From assembly GCF_011386835.1 (NCBI RefSeq), contig NC_088809.1:1612001-1676000 (forward strand): 64,000 nt of DNA, in the 5' to 3' direction. The notes beneath the pieces were generated by a model. It did no database searches, was not told the DNA's origin, and was given only the letters and a program-made list of their open reading frames with translations. Source of the DNA: Chrysemys picta bellii (taxonomy: Eukaryota; Chordata; Testudines; Emydidae). A program made the position numbers and the translations under genes. Positions 10,841 through 22,300 of this stretch are shown in pieces. Every line of letters begins with the position of its first letter. The first letter of the stretch is position 1.

Positions 10841-12492
10841 CGCCCTGCCACGCTGCCCCCAGCCTGCCTCCTTCCCCCGCGCAGGCCGGGCTCGGAGCGC
10901 CCCCCTGGGGCAGCGGCCTCGGCCCTCGGGAGAGGGGAGCCGGGGCAGGAGGGGCCAGGCGGGATCCTGGGGGCCGGGGTGCAGGGGAGGTACAGATCTC
11001 TGCCAGCCCTGGGACAACAGCTCTGGCCATACGCTAAACTCCCCCCAGTGGCGGGGTCTGTGGGGCACCCAGCCCCGAGCATGGGGGAGGGGGTGTACAG
11101 AGACTGCCCAGGGGCTACAGCAAGGATGGGAAAGGGCTCTTCCCACCACATTAGGGACCAGCGAGACCCCCACCCCTCCCTCATGATGAAGCTTTAACAA
11201 AATTCACCCCAGGGCAGCATCTAGCATCCCCCCCAGCAGGGGTAAAGAGCCCACAGCACTTGTAACAGGCACAGGAGAGCCCAGCCTACTGCCCCAGAAT
11301 GGGTCCAGGTGTGTCTTAAACTGTTACACACAGGGGATATAGAGTGGGGTTTAATTAAAGGCAGTTCAGTATCTAAATAAACCCAAACAAGCTCCTTTTC
11401 AACCAAACTGGCCATGGCTACACAGGGCGTTAAGTAAACCAGCTTGAAAACAGATGTAGGTTTCACTAGTACAGCTTTGACTCTTGCAAGCATCTTCCCC
11501 ACGCCAGCACATGTGAGTTCTTCAGGGAGCTGAAGGACAGAGTTGTCCTTGCTGCCACTCCAGTGGCCTTGGAGTCCAACACTCTGCCAGCCCCCAGGTC
11601 AAACTCTCAGGCCTGGAGCACACAGCGCTAGCACCAAGCAGCCCAGGCAGATAGCACGCCCCTCGTGAAAATTACCAGACATTGCCCCGTACAGCAGGAA
11701 ATGCAAGTCTTACTTGTTTGGCTTTCTTGGGACAGCAACAGCTAGACTAAGACAAGAGGGGGAAGGGGAGAAGCACTCACCCGGTCTCTAACAACCTCCA
11801 CAGCCTGGCTGGTGAGTGTCTGAAAACAACCCCAAACAGAATTACGGTGATAGGCACCTGATAAGCTACATGGACAAAAGAGGGAGAGACACTATATATA
11901 ATGAGGATGGCTTCATGTGACAATACCCACAACACCCAGTTAGCAGGGGAAAGCGATCTGAGTGCAAAGCTGTTACCATAACGCCTTGGACAACAGCAGC
12001 ATCCCTCTAGAAACCCAGGGTTATGAAAGACTTGGACCACCAGGTGGCATCATAAGAAAACAAATGACAACAGAATTGGACCAGGAAGAGACGCCTCAGA
12101 GCTAGGGCAAAAGGGCTGAAATGTTCCTCCCTGTGGGGGAAAAGGGAACATTTGCTCAAGGAGAGAAGGAAGAGCAGGCCTCAGAGGTCTTGGCACTTGC
12201 TAAAGAGAAAGGGGTTTGGAAAAGCCAGGCAGACTTGGGCTGGGAGACCTAGGGAAGATGGGCAATTGGGTGATGGGGACACATACTAGAGCAGGCCTGC
12301 AAATGCAATAGGAAAGAAACTAACTCTAGCCAGTGACAGATCCAAATCCGCTTCCTCCACCTATTACAGCATCACCACCACTCTACTGCCCTGAGACCTC
12401 AGCTGCTAGGGAGAAAGAGGCCAGATGACAGGCAAGTGAACGAGCTGGTGCAGGTGAAAGCAGGGCAGCCTGCAATAGGGACAGGCTTAGTA

Positions 12493-12700
12493 GGGAAATA
12501 TTGTATTACTTTGTACGTCTGCCTTTCAGCAGAGGCGCTCCAAGCGCTCTACAAACACCAATTCATTTAGAATCCGTCTCCTTTCTTAGAGAGGGGGACA
12601 CAAGGCACAGAAGTGACTCAGTGGCTCACAAAAAAGCTATAGCTGAGCCAGGAGTAGACCCCACATTTCCCAAAGGGTCAGGCCTGGTCTGTGAGCACCA
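12493..12700 (-). repeat. MIR-like SINE remnant
   Basis: It reads 'gcgctctacaaacacc' followed by a 'gacacaaggcacagaagtga' pattern and a 'gagccaggagtagacccc' end, which is the inverted MIR/CORE-SINE order. It is diverged and its ends are approximate. Confidence 0.45.
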
Positions 12701-13109
12701 ACACATCCTCCTCTCTGTGCATTCAACTATTGCTGTGATATCTGCAGCAACAGCAGCCTCCATTACTGTGATCTCCACTCATGTACTCTACTCCCCCAGT
12801 CCACCACAGCAGCTCCCTTTACACGGGTGTTGCTGGGGGAGGGAGTTACACGGCACAAAATGTGCCCAGTCAACTTGCCTTGGGAAACATCAGCACATTA
12901 ACACCCCCCTCTTCAAACTCACTCCCTGAGCTCAGAGGATTTATAAACAGACTGTCTAACTTAGGAGGAAAATAGCCTTTCTAAACCACACAGCGGTAGC
13001 AGAAAACCCACTTAGGCAAACGGCCAGAACAAAACCCAGACAGCAACAGTGGCATATGTTGTTAGAATCCAGCTGTAGTGAGAGTCGGCTGAAGGCCTTC
13101 GTGGTACAG

Positions 13110-13300
13110 GAGCAGTGAGGTTCCAATTATACACAGCACTGTGCAGAGACTTCAACAACTAACCCTCACAACCGTCTGGGGAGTGAGTAAATAGTGCCTC
13201 GAATGGCTAGGGAACCCACACAGGGCGGCTGGTCCAAGCTCACACAGCAAGTCAGTGCAAGAGGGTGAGCGCGCCATCCAAACAGCCGCAGGTTTACCCC
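13110..13300 (-). repeat. MIR-like SINE remnant
   Basis: 'attatacacagcactgtg', then 'ccctcacaaccgtctgggg', then 'aagctcacacagcaagtcag' follow the inverted MIR consensus (tail, CORE, tRNA-related head). Ends are approximate. Confidence 0.5.
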
Positions 13301-16300
13301 GATTTGGAATGAAAATGGATGGATTAGTGGATGAGTGTCTCATGTCTCTGCCTAGACCTAAAATACTCCAGCTAGGAGTTGCAAAGGCACACATACAGAG
13401 CGTGGGCTGGTAAGCGCCTTCCTGATCCTGTCATCTGCATGCTGAAGCTGCTCCTTGGGCCAGGCCAGCCGTATGAGGGGTCAGTCTCAAAGCGGGGAGG
13501 AAAGGAAGCATCAAGAAACGACTGATCATTTCAGACACAGCAGCATGGTTTGAGGATCTGTGGAGCAGGAGAGGCTGTAATGATCTGCTGTCTGTCTCAC
13601 CTCTTCGAGGCTAGGCTGGCACTCCCCAGCTTGGAGAATGCGGTTCTAAGTCCCTAAGCCAGGCAGGGTGTCTTAGCTTTGCCTACAGTAGTTTTGCATC
13701 CTTTACTCCAGTAGCTCAAAACCTGGAACCCTGACCAGTTTCCTCTCTAGTTCAAGAGAGCCAATGAAATTAGTTGCTTTTTCTGCAGTAGCCTGCCCTT
13801 GGAACAGAAACAGGCCAAACCCCATCCCTGCACATCCCTGCTCTGGCCAAGCAATTTGAAGTACCCACCTCTGCTAGGGCCTGGGTTCATCACCACGTAG
13901 AGAGCAGGACACCCAAGTGTTTTGGATGTGGCATTGGACTGAAGCAGATGGTATGAATTCCAGCAAAGTGTGAAGCGCCTGGGTGCCAAGACAGTGTGGG
14001 CATCACTACAGGGATATGGCCATTGGTGGAGAACAGCCCCTCCTTAGCCTGCCAGGAACACACAGTTCCTATTATTCAACCCTTCTGTTTATTATACAGG
14101 CTCATACACCACCATCCCCCACCATCAGTTCACATGGCCAGAGCTCACCAACCCTACACGGGGTCAGTAATCCCCCCACCCCGGGTTATTCTAGAGCATT
14201 ACAAAGTATTACCTCCACCGCTTTCCCGCTGAGACGGTCTCAGCCAACTGCCTCCCCCAGGTTCAGCACAAAACCAAGCGAGAGGGAGAACACGCCAGTG
14301 ACCCCCTCAAGATACGATGCACACTTCCATAGTGTTTCACATCCTCACAGCTACCTCGCCCTTGGGGAGGGAGAGAATCACTCACCCCGACATTCCCAAG
14401 GGGCTTTTGGAGGCCGGAGGGGTAGAATTACCTCCATTCACCAATACTAGTGGAAACCTGCCTTTTGTGTAAGGGTCTGTTTGCCAGGTCCCCTCCACTC
14501 CAAATGGGACTAGCTTGTAAGCCAGTTGAGGAGGAAGGCAGCGAGAGGGGTGTGACAATCTCAGCCCCAAGTGAGAGATGGGGGGGAGGTGTGGGGAGAG
14601 AACAGCTACCTCTCACATCAGGGGCCTGGCATCCCCAGAAGCTCTCCAAAGAGGAGGAGGGAGGAAGCAGAGGGGCAGGGAGCCGGCGAGCTCCACTCCT
14701 ACAAAGCCCACTACATTTTCCACAGGTACCAAGCAAACAGCGGCTCCGTGCACCACTGCAAAACAAGCACAATGCTTTGCATGCGCCTAGGTGCTGTCCT
14801 GCAGGGCTCTCGAAGCACGTTGTGTATTTTACACCCGGAGAAACTTGTCGCAACCCCCAAAAGGCAGTAGCAGAGCGCCACAGGAGTACTGATCAGTTGC
14901 CAGTTCTAGCCACTAGGGCATCCTGACCAAGCGAGCACTGCCAAAGAATCCCGACCATTTGAGAGCCAGCTGGGAAGGGCTGGTATGGGGTTGGTGTTTA
15001 CTCCATGTAGTGGGTTAGCGCTAAGGCAGGCTGTAGGCCAGTCTGTATTTACCAGCTCATTTGCAATGCAGGATGAGGGAAGTATTGTAACCCTTTGTGG
15101 CTGGTACCGGGAAAAGAAAGCCCTTTGCACTTAGCTAATCTTTATATAGCACTGGTTGGTTGAAGGGTCCACGGTGCAGGGCCGGTTCTGGCCAACTCTG
15201 CTGAAATGTTACCTTCACCCCATTTGTTTAAAAGTGCTTTGCAACAGGTGTAGGAGTGTTGCATAAGCTTCTCCCCACTCAGCTCTGCAATGGACCTCCA
15301 TGCTCAGGGTTACCTCCTGCCCCAGGGCACCAGCCTAGCCAAGCAGCCTCCTCTCACCCAGCAGCTGTGTCAATGCAATGCAACCCTGTCATCTCCGTCC
15401 TGCCCCCCAGCCCACCGTGAGCTCATGGCTCCAGGCACCTCAGGCCTGACCAACACCACCTTGCTATGTTACTGACAGCAAGAGGAGAGGCATAGGGATT
15501 TCTAGGAAGCTCCCACATACAGTATGGGACACTTCACCTGTCTTTAAACTGCAGTGACATTTCCTAACTGTGCCAATTATATTCCGATCCGATCCAAACC
15601 TCACTAAAATGCAGAGAGCCCCTGTCTGGGCTTCAGCGAACTCACTGTCCTATGTAAATCATCAAAGGAAAAAACCTCAGGCTGCGTGAGGCAGAACAGA
15701 GCTATTGGACTGCTAGCTTGTCTGTCCTAGTCATTATGGTTGGGCAGGATGGGGTTAATCGCTTCACTGTTGTAATAGCCTATGTACATCAGGCAAAAAT
15801 ATACCTCCACGGTTACAGCACATGGCATGTACCAAGGTGCTTAGATATCACAGAGATGAGTGTGGTACAAGACTCTACAGGGAGCTCACTGGCATGGTGC
15901 TTGTAAAAGAATGCTGCTTCAGCACATATGCATGGACGGGGTCAAGACACCCGATCAGAAAGGTCAACTGTGTTAAAGAGTGGGGTGGTTTTAGGAGAGA
16001 GGTCTCCATACCTCGATGACAGAGCCCCAAACTCCTTCCACCAGAACATTTCACCAAGGTCTGGGAATGGAACAGACGTGTAGCTAAAAAGCATGGACAC
16101 TAAAAAGCAGTTTGGCTGGTCATTTCCAGTCTCTCCTGGGCCATTTCGAAGGTGATGGTGATTGCCGACCTGCACTACATCCGGCTTCCTCCTCCTGTTT
16201 CTGCTGTTTTCAATGCACTAGTTGTCATAGTCTAAGGAGGATAGAGATCGAGGGCAGGAGCCCAATCAGGCCAACCGTTATCAGTCATTCATAAGCCAGT

Positions 16301-17816
16301 TTAAGCTTTTGCAGAGCACCTATGAACAGCCACCTCCCTACTTCACTAGGGCCCTGTCACGTCAGAGACACTGCAGCAGCATCATCTCCGTAATAGCTTA
16401 ATCACTTTGGTCCTGCAGCAGCCCTTGCCTAGCGAACAAGCTGCTAAAGTAGTCGTCTGAGCTATTAGTCACAACTGCATGGCTGATGGGCCACCGTGCT
16501 TGCCAGGCCCTGCTGCTAATCAGCCTTGCCTTCCCCTCATTCTGTATCAGCCTCAGACAGCACTCAGACGTGAGCCTCCCCCTTACACAGTGGTCTTTCC
16601 GAAGGTGCTTTCCAGCACATACATCCACAAAAGATCTCGTGTATATTTCCCCATCAAGCATGGCAGATGCACAGGCTCATTCTCTCTCTTCTCTGCCTGC
16701 AGTCTGTCGCTATTGATCAGCCCACACCTCATCATAATCAGCCTGGCTGAGGTTGACCATTTTAGCCAAATTCAGCCCTGTTTGATCTGCTCCATCATTT
16801 AAATGGAGAGAGATTTATTGGGCACAGTGGAAAGGGGGAGGGGGACTTAAAAAAAATAAATGGTGTAGGTCACCTAGGACATGCAAAGAAACACTACTGA
16901 AATACCTGCCTTTAAGCGAGAGTCTAGAGATTTAGAAAGTAAAAGCAGGCTGAATAAATTCCACTCAGGGCTAAACTTGCTGTAAAGGGATTTATTTTTG
17001 TTCAGTGCAGCCCTACCATAATGAATCCTAGAGCCGTCTGACAGAATTACATCTAATCTTACAAGAGACAAACAGCAGAGTGGCTAGTTTTCATCTTACA
17101 GTCCGACTGCACATGCTCCCTTTCCACAGAGATAGCCAAACCAGGGAGCTGAAAACGGCTGCAAACTGAACCTCTAATAGCATTAGGTATAAATATTTAT
17201 TAGATACATGCACCAAAACCAGCAGGACATTTTGGGGTGCAGGGCGGGAAATGCAGATCCAAGAGGTGAAACTACTCTCCAGATGATAAGGGACAGTTGA
17301 GAGATGGGAGACAGACAAAAGCCTAAAAAAATACCCCACAATATAGCTGCATGCTCTGGTAGTGATTAGGAGCAAGGACCTATTGCAGGAATTAATTTCA
17401 CTCAAATGTGGCTAGTGAAAGAGAGGAGAATCAGGTCATCCAGCTGAGACCACTTGAACACACGGACTGCAGACTGCTGATGGTTTTAGGAAGGTTGTGA
17501 CCATTCTAAGATCTATAGAGGGGAGAGGTACAATTTAATTATGAATTTAAAAACTGTTCATGCAACATTAAGGCTGAAATATCAAGCATTCAGGGTCAGG
17601 CACTTCCAGCTGAGTCATTCACACTTCTGCAGTATACATTAACAATACAAACCGCTGAACCAGCCCTGTGAAATCTTACTGAACCAGAACAGGTAAGGGA
17701 AAGTACATTTATTATTGTAAACAATGGGCAAGTAGATTTTGTGCCTGGACTAATTTAACTTGCACCTGACAGATCGCACCAGCATAGGGGAGCCTCTTGT
17801 GACATGGAATAGCTTA

Positions 17817-18028
17817 CAGAGTAGCAGCCATGTTAGTCTGTATCCGCAAAAAGAAGAACAGGAGTACTTGTGGCACCTTAGAGACTAACAAATTTATTAG
17901 AGCATAAGCTTTCGTGGACTACAGCCCACTTCTTCGGATGCACTTCTTCGTGGGCTGTAGTCCACGAAAGCTTATGCTCTAATAAATTTGTTAGTCTCTA
18001 AGGTGCCACAAGTACTCCTGTTCTTTTT
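17817..18028 (+). repeat. Fold-back element, full copy (copy B), 13-bp duplication
   Basis: An inverted arm (CAGAGTAGCAGCCATGTTAG to CTTCTTCGGATG) is followed at once by its reverse complement (CACTTCTTCGTGGGCTG to AGTACTCCTGTTCTTTTT), leaving arms of about 80 bp. It is flanked by a perfect 13-bp direct repeat ATGGAATAGCTTA (17804-17816 and 18029-18041). This is the most complete inverted arm in the window. A duplication this long is typical of target-primed retrotransposition and unlike the 2-9 bp made by cut-and-paste transposases. No coding capacity. Family identity (Penelope-like or SINE-like) is inferred. Confidence 0.85.
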
Positions 18029-18701
18029 ATGGAATAGCTTAGTGACTCCTACACGACTGTCCTGCCAGCTGCACTACTGCATCTTGGTGACCTCAGCAGC
18101 TAGAACAGCCTCTTTGGGGCCACGTGCAGTCAAGAACTAAAAGCATCCTGAAGGCTGCTCCAAGTTGCACTGGAGACTGGACCAATGCCAGGATAGCCCG
18201 ATTTGGGGACGCTCAACGGTGACTTAAAGCTACCTTTGTGGGTCCAATACCCACCCGTGCTCCTCAGTTGATTTTGTGACTCCTGCTCCTAACCAAACAA
18301 TCCAATCCTACACCAAGTCCAGTTATTCTCCCTGAAACTTTTGTAGCTTTGAGTCATGACAATGCTACAGCTACAGATATTACCTCTATGAGCTATTTAG
18401 ACTCCTAAGCCCCATTTTCAAAAGTGGTTCAGGTACTTAGGAGCCTAAAGATACATTTACAGTGCAAAAATCCCCATGTTCTTAATTGGAGTCAGCTCCC
18501 AAGTGAAACAGCAGCATAGGCACTGCAACTCAACTTTTCACTTGGCTTAGCAGGGGGAGTGTTGGCGACCCTTCAGACTTCAACTCACTCGGCGAGTCTG
18601 AGGTCAAGTGGAGCTGCCGTATGGTCACTGATAATTTAACCCAAGCCAGCTAACCAGCTTGTGTGGGATTTTTTGCAGTGTTAACGTACACAGTCTCACT
18701 G

Positions 18702-18958
18702 GGTTTGTCTGCACCGCAGCTTGGAGAGCCTCCAGCCCAGGTAGACAGACTTCCACTGGCATGCTAAAAATAGCTACGTGCACGCTGCGGCTCCGGCAGA
18801 GCCTCAGGTGAGGCACAGGAGCTCAGACCCAGAGCATAGGGTGGGGGTGAGCTCACGTGGTTAGCCCAAGGCTCTGCCGTAGCTGCAACATCCACCTCAC
18901 TAGCATGAGCGTCTCCCCGGGCTGGGAGGCTCACTCCAGCTGTAGTGTAGACGTAACC
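18702..18958. mobile_element. Diverged MITE, Harbinger-like ends
   Basis: The left end GGTTTGTCTGCACCGCAGC and the right end GTAGTGTAGACGTAACC are imperfect inverted repeats of the GGCCTTGTCTACAC type seen in the better preserved MITEs at 33130 and 35607. No clean target-site duplication remains. Confidence 0.5.
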
Positions 18959-19974
18959 ACCACCAGTCCATGGGACTCAGGAGTTTTTGAGTGTTTCCTT
19001 TAAACCTTCATAAATTACACAAAATGGTGAATGTGGGTGTGCTGTGCCACACTAACGTAAGCTTCTAGCTTTACACTGCTTCAGCCAAGATTCAACATGA
19101 CTGTTTTGAGGCCCCTTTTCATCTGAATTTCTATTGTTTGAGGGTCTGCACATGTACAGAACGAGTGCCATGCTTGGCCGGCTTTTCAATTTCTACTTTC
19201 CGAAATGAACCAGAAGTGTTATTTCAAGTTTTATTCTTACAGTAGAAGTGTTTATTTCCACAGAAACTATCAAAGTAGCACCTTTCACTCACTCTCACAC
19301 ACCCCACCCCCTCCTGTAGCCATATCTATTATAAGTATTGACTGTCTTGTAGCATGCAGTGTGATAGCATAACTAATGTTATAAAAGACTGCTAGAATTA
19401 AACATTCACTGAAGTTAAGAACATAAGAACATATGTTTTTAGAAATAAAGTAAAATAAAATAAAGTTCATTTCAGAACGGTGTACCACCAAGTGCATTTC
19501 ATAAGACAGCACTGAAGCTGGAATATTTATGTTCAGTTGTGATGACTCCATCTGAAGAGAGATGTAGCAAAAATAGGAGTCTAGAGACCGTCAATAAAGA
19601 ATGAAACAGCAGAGGGATTTGTATACGAGAGACTGATTCAGAGAGGCAGTGAATAAGCCCACAGATAATAGAGTATTAAGTCAATGATACATATAGCACA
19701 GGTAAATTGGGTGCTCCTGTTTATCCTCTCCATTACAGCATGAGCAAGGGACATCCAATGAAACTGAAAGGCAAACATTTTCAGCTGATAAAAGGAAACA
19801 CTTGTATATACAGTGAACAAAAACTTGAACTCTGCCACACCACATCACCTCCTCAGTGAAATTCCAAAAAGGAGACACTTAAGTGGATCGGCACACATCC
19901 AGAGTTACATTAAATAGGCCATCTTTATTTAAGGGATTTAAACCCTCATGCCAACCACTCACCATCAGAGCTAG

Positions 19975-20100
19975 GAAGACACTTCACCTAAGAGGTATGC
20001 CAGAATGGTGCACTATATGTTTTCTTACATCTTCTCTTAAGTATCTGGTACTGCCCAGGTTAGACACAGGATACTGGACTAGATAGACCACTGCTGTGAC
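19975..20100 (+). mobile_element. CR1/L3-type LINE 3' tail fragment
   Basis: 'gtatctggtactgcccaggt' followed by 'acaggatactggactagata' is the typical 3'-terminal text of the CR1/L3 group in amniotes. Only the tail survives and there is no coding sequence. Ends are approximate. Confidence 0.55.
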
Positions 20101-20929
20101 AACTCCTGAGCATTTCACTTGGCTACTTAGGACAATTTATTACAAAACAGGATGCAGAAAGCAATCTGCACTTGGCCACAGGAGATGGATTAGATTATTT
20201 AACAGGTTTTCCATCCATAACTTCTGTGCCCAGCTGGAGCGACCATTTGCAGTGCTACCGTACAATTCGTTGATGGCTCTCCCCCCACTCCATGTATGCA
20301 TGTTACATCAAAACTATTGATCAAATGATGTAGAAGCATGGGACATGTGATAAAGGGTGTGCTACACCCCCTTGCCAGGGAACCATCTGCTTGGCTGCAA
20401 TATTAATTCAGAAATCAAAGCCAGAATGCAGGGCTCCAGGCAAGAGAAAAACAACCTTGCTAGACCCATGGGCAGAAATGATCCCGAGAGTATGAAATGC
20501 TCCTTCCACTACCAAAGCATTTATATTACACAACCTCTGCTTTCACTGCTACTTTGCACTTTATTCCTTTGCAATCTTAAAAGTGAAGATTGCCACACAG
20601 TGTTGCTGCTTTAATAGCTCCCAAGGATCACACTTAGATAACCATTGAAATTGGTAACTTGTGATTAACTTAGCACTCCAAGACATGTTTACTTAGTTAC
20701 TTTGCAATTAGGGAAATCTTGCACTTCTCATGCAATGCATACATTTAAATGTCAAAGGAATCTTTAAGCACCTCTTAACCTTAACATGTTTGCAACATTG
20801 GTTTTTTAAACCGTGTTGCAAAACCACTGCAAGGATAGCACAGCCAACTTCTACGAGGAATCGAGAAACAGAGACCATCTCTTAGGATTCATTTGGGGAA
20901 ATATTCTCAGCATGTCTAGTACTAAATGA

Positions 20930-21123
20930 AGAACAGGAGTACTTGTGGCACCTTAGAGACTAACAAATTTATTAGAGCATAAGCTTTCGTGGACTACAGC
21001 CCACTTCTTCGGATGTAGTCCACGAAAGCTTATGCTCTAATAAATGTGTTAGTCTCTAAGGTGCCACAAGTCCTCCTGTTCTTCTTTTTGCGGATACAGA
21101 CTAACACGGCTGCTACTCTGAAA
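20930..21123 (+). repeat. Fold-back element (copy C), 14-bp duplication
   Basis: The inverted arm starts at AGAACAGGAGTAC and ends at CTTCTTCGGATG. The forward arm starts inside the unit (TAGTCCACGAAAGC) and runs to the complete tail GGCTGCTACTCTGAAA. It is flanked by a perfect 14-bp direct repeat CTAGTACTAAATGA (20916-20929 and 21124-21137). The head-to-tail junction differs from copy B. Confidence 0.87.
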
Positions 21124-21648
21124 CTAGTACTAAATGAAAGCTCTCAAAGTGTCAAGTTTTAAATAAAAGCTTCCGGGAAATTTAAAATAAAGGTGTAGTA
21201 TAGATTTACCTTGTGTCTAAAACGTAGCCCCACTAGTTTAGCATCTTTTCTCTGACAGAGACCAGTACCAAACGCTTCAGAGGAAGCTGCAAGAAGTGGA
21301 TAATTATGGAATAACTAATTGATAGGGGGTATGTCTTCTTACCCACAACAGTCAGTGATTGTCTTATGCCCTGAGGCATGGCATCACTTTTTTATAATCC
21401 TAATGTAACTGTGGAGTTCTCATTATCTAAATCAATAGCTAACCCTTTTTTGAATTCTACTAAGCCTTTGCTATCTAGGTACAGAGCAGTTTTCAAAAAA
21501 ACCATATGATGCCTGCCAGCTTGTTAAAGGATGAAGGCTGTTTCTTAAGGCAGGCATCACTTGGAGGATTAATTAGAATTGCCATCCATGGTCATATAAC
21601 ACAACTAACCAGTTCTAACACCTGCCTCTGGAGATTTCCATTACTTGC

Positions 21649-21738
21649 ATCTGAAGAAGTGAGGTTCTTACCCACGAAAGCTTATGCTCCCAATACTTCT
21701 GTTACTCTTAAAGGTGCCACAGGACCCTCTGTTGCTTA
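21649..21738 (+). repeat. Older fold-back-family unit with the best hammerhead-like core (copy I)
   Basis: A single forward unit reads CATCTGAAGAAGTGAGG, then CCCACGAAAGCTTATGCTC, then TTAAAGGTGCCACAGGACCC. It lacks the inverted arm and is diverged. It keeps CTGAAGA at 21651-21657 and GAAA at 21676-21679 separated by an imperfect hairpin; younger copies mostly have CCGAAGA. Confidence 0.65.
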
Positions 21739-22204
21739 TAACACAACTAGATTCCCTAGTGCCAATACTCCCATGGATTAAATCAATGTCACTCCGCCAA
21801 AATGTCGGAGATGTTACTGCTTCACGTTGATAAATGGATTTGAGACTTGCTTTTAATTTCTCTTTTAAAAACTGGAAAAGTTTCTAACTTTTTCTTTTCA
21901 GAAATATGAAGTTTGGACAGGGGCCAGAGGAGGAGAAAGTTTTATTGTGGGACTAATTATATCCTAGTGTGACTTGACTGCTTTAGTTTTAGTCTGTCCT
22001 CAGGATATCAGAAGCCCCAAGTGAAGTAATGGCTTGTACCCAATTGCCTTGAAATTAGGTCATATTAGTTAGATAAAATACTACAATAACCTTATTACAA
22101 TTTGCCAATGTGCCAGTAATAGTCACACTTCAAACAGTTATTGCTAGTGTAGCTCTACTCTGGGTTCCTCAAGTAACACAGCAATTTCCCACCAAGTAGT
22201 ATAT

Positions 22205-22300
22205 TCCTTATTCGGACCAGGGCCCCACAACGCTGACGCAATGCAAACTGAGTAAGAGACAGACCCTGCCTCAAAGAGCTCACAATCTAGTCTGTCCTCT
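22205..22300 (+). repeat. Old SINE 3'-tail remnant
   Basis: 'agggccccacaacgctg', then 'gagacagaccctgcctcaa' and 'agagctcacaatctagt' belong to the same family as the better copy at 55905-56060. It is a diverged fragment. Confidence 0.45.

Noticed and set aside
17817..18028. Reading the fold-back copies as ordinary terminal-inverted-repeat MITEs
   Set aside because: Flanking duplications of 11-14 bp and one-sided variable junctions do not fit a cut-and-paste transposase.
17817..18028. A CRISPR-like or other short-repeat array
   Set aside because: Copies are scattered over tens of kilobases with individual flanking duplications and no spacer regularity; the DNA is vertebrate.
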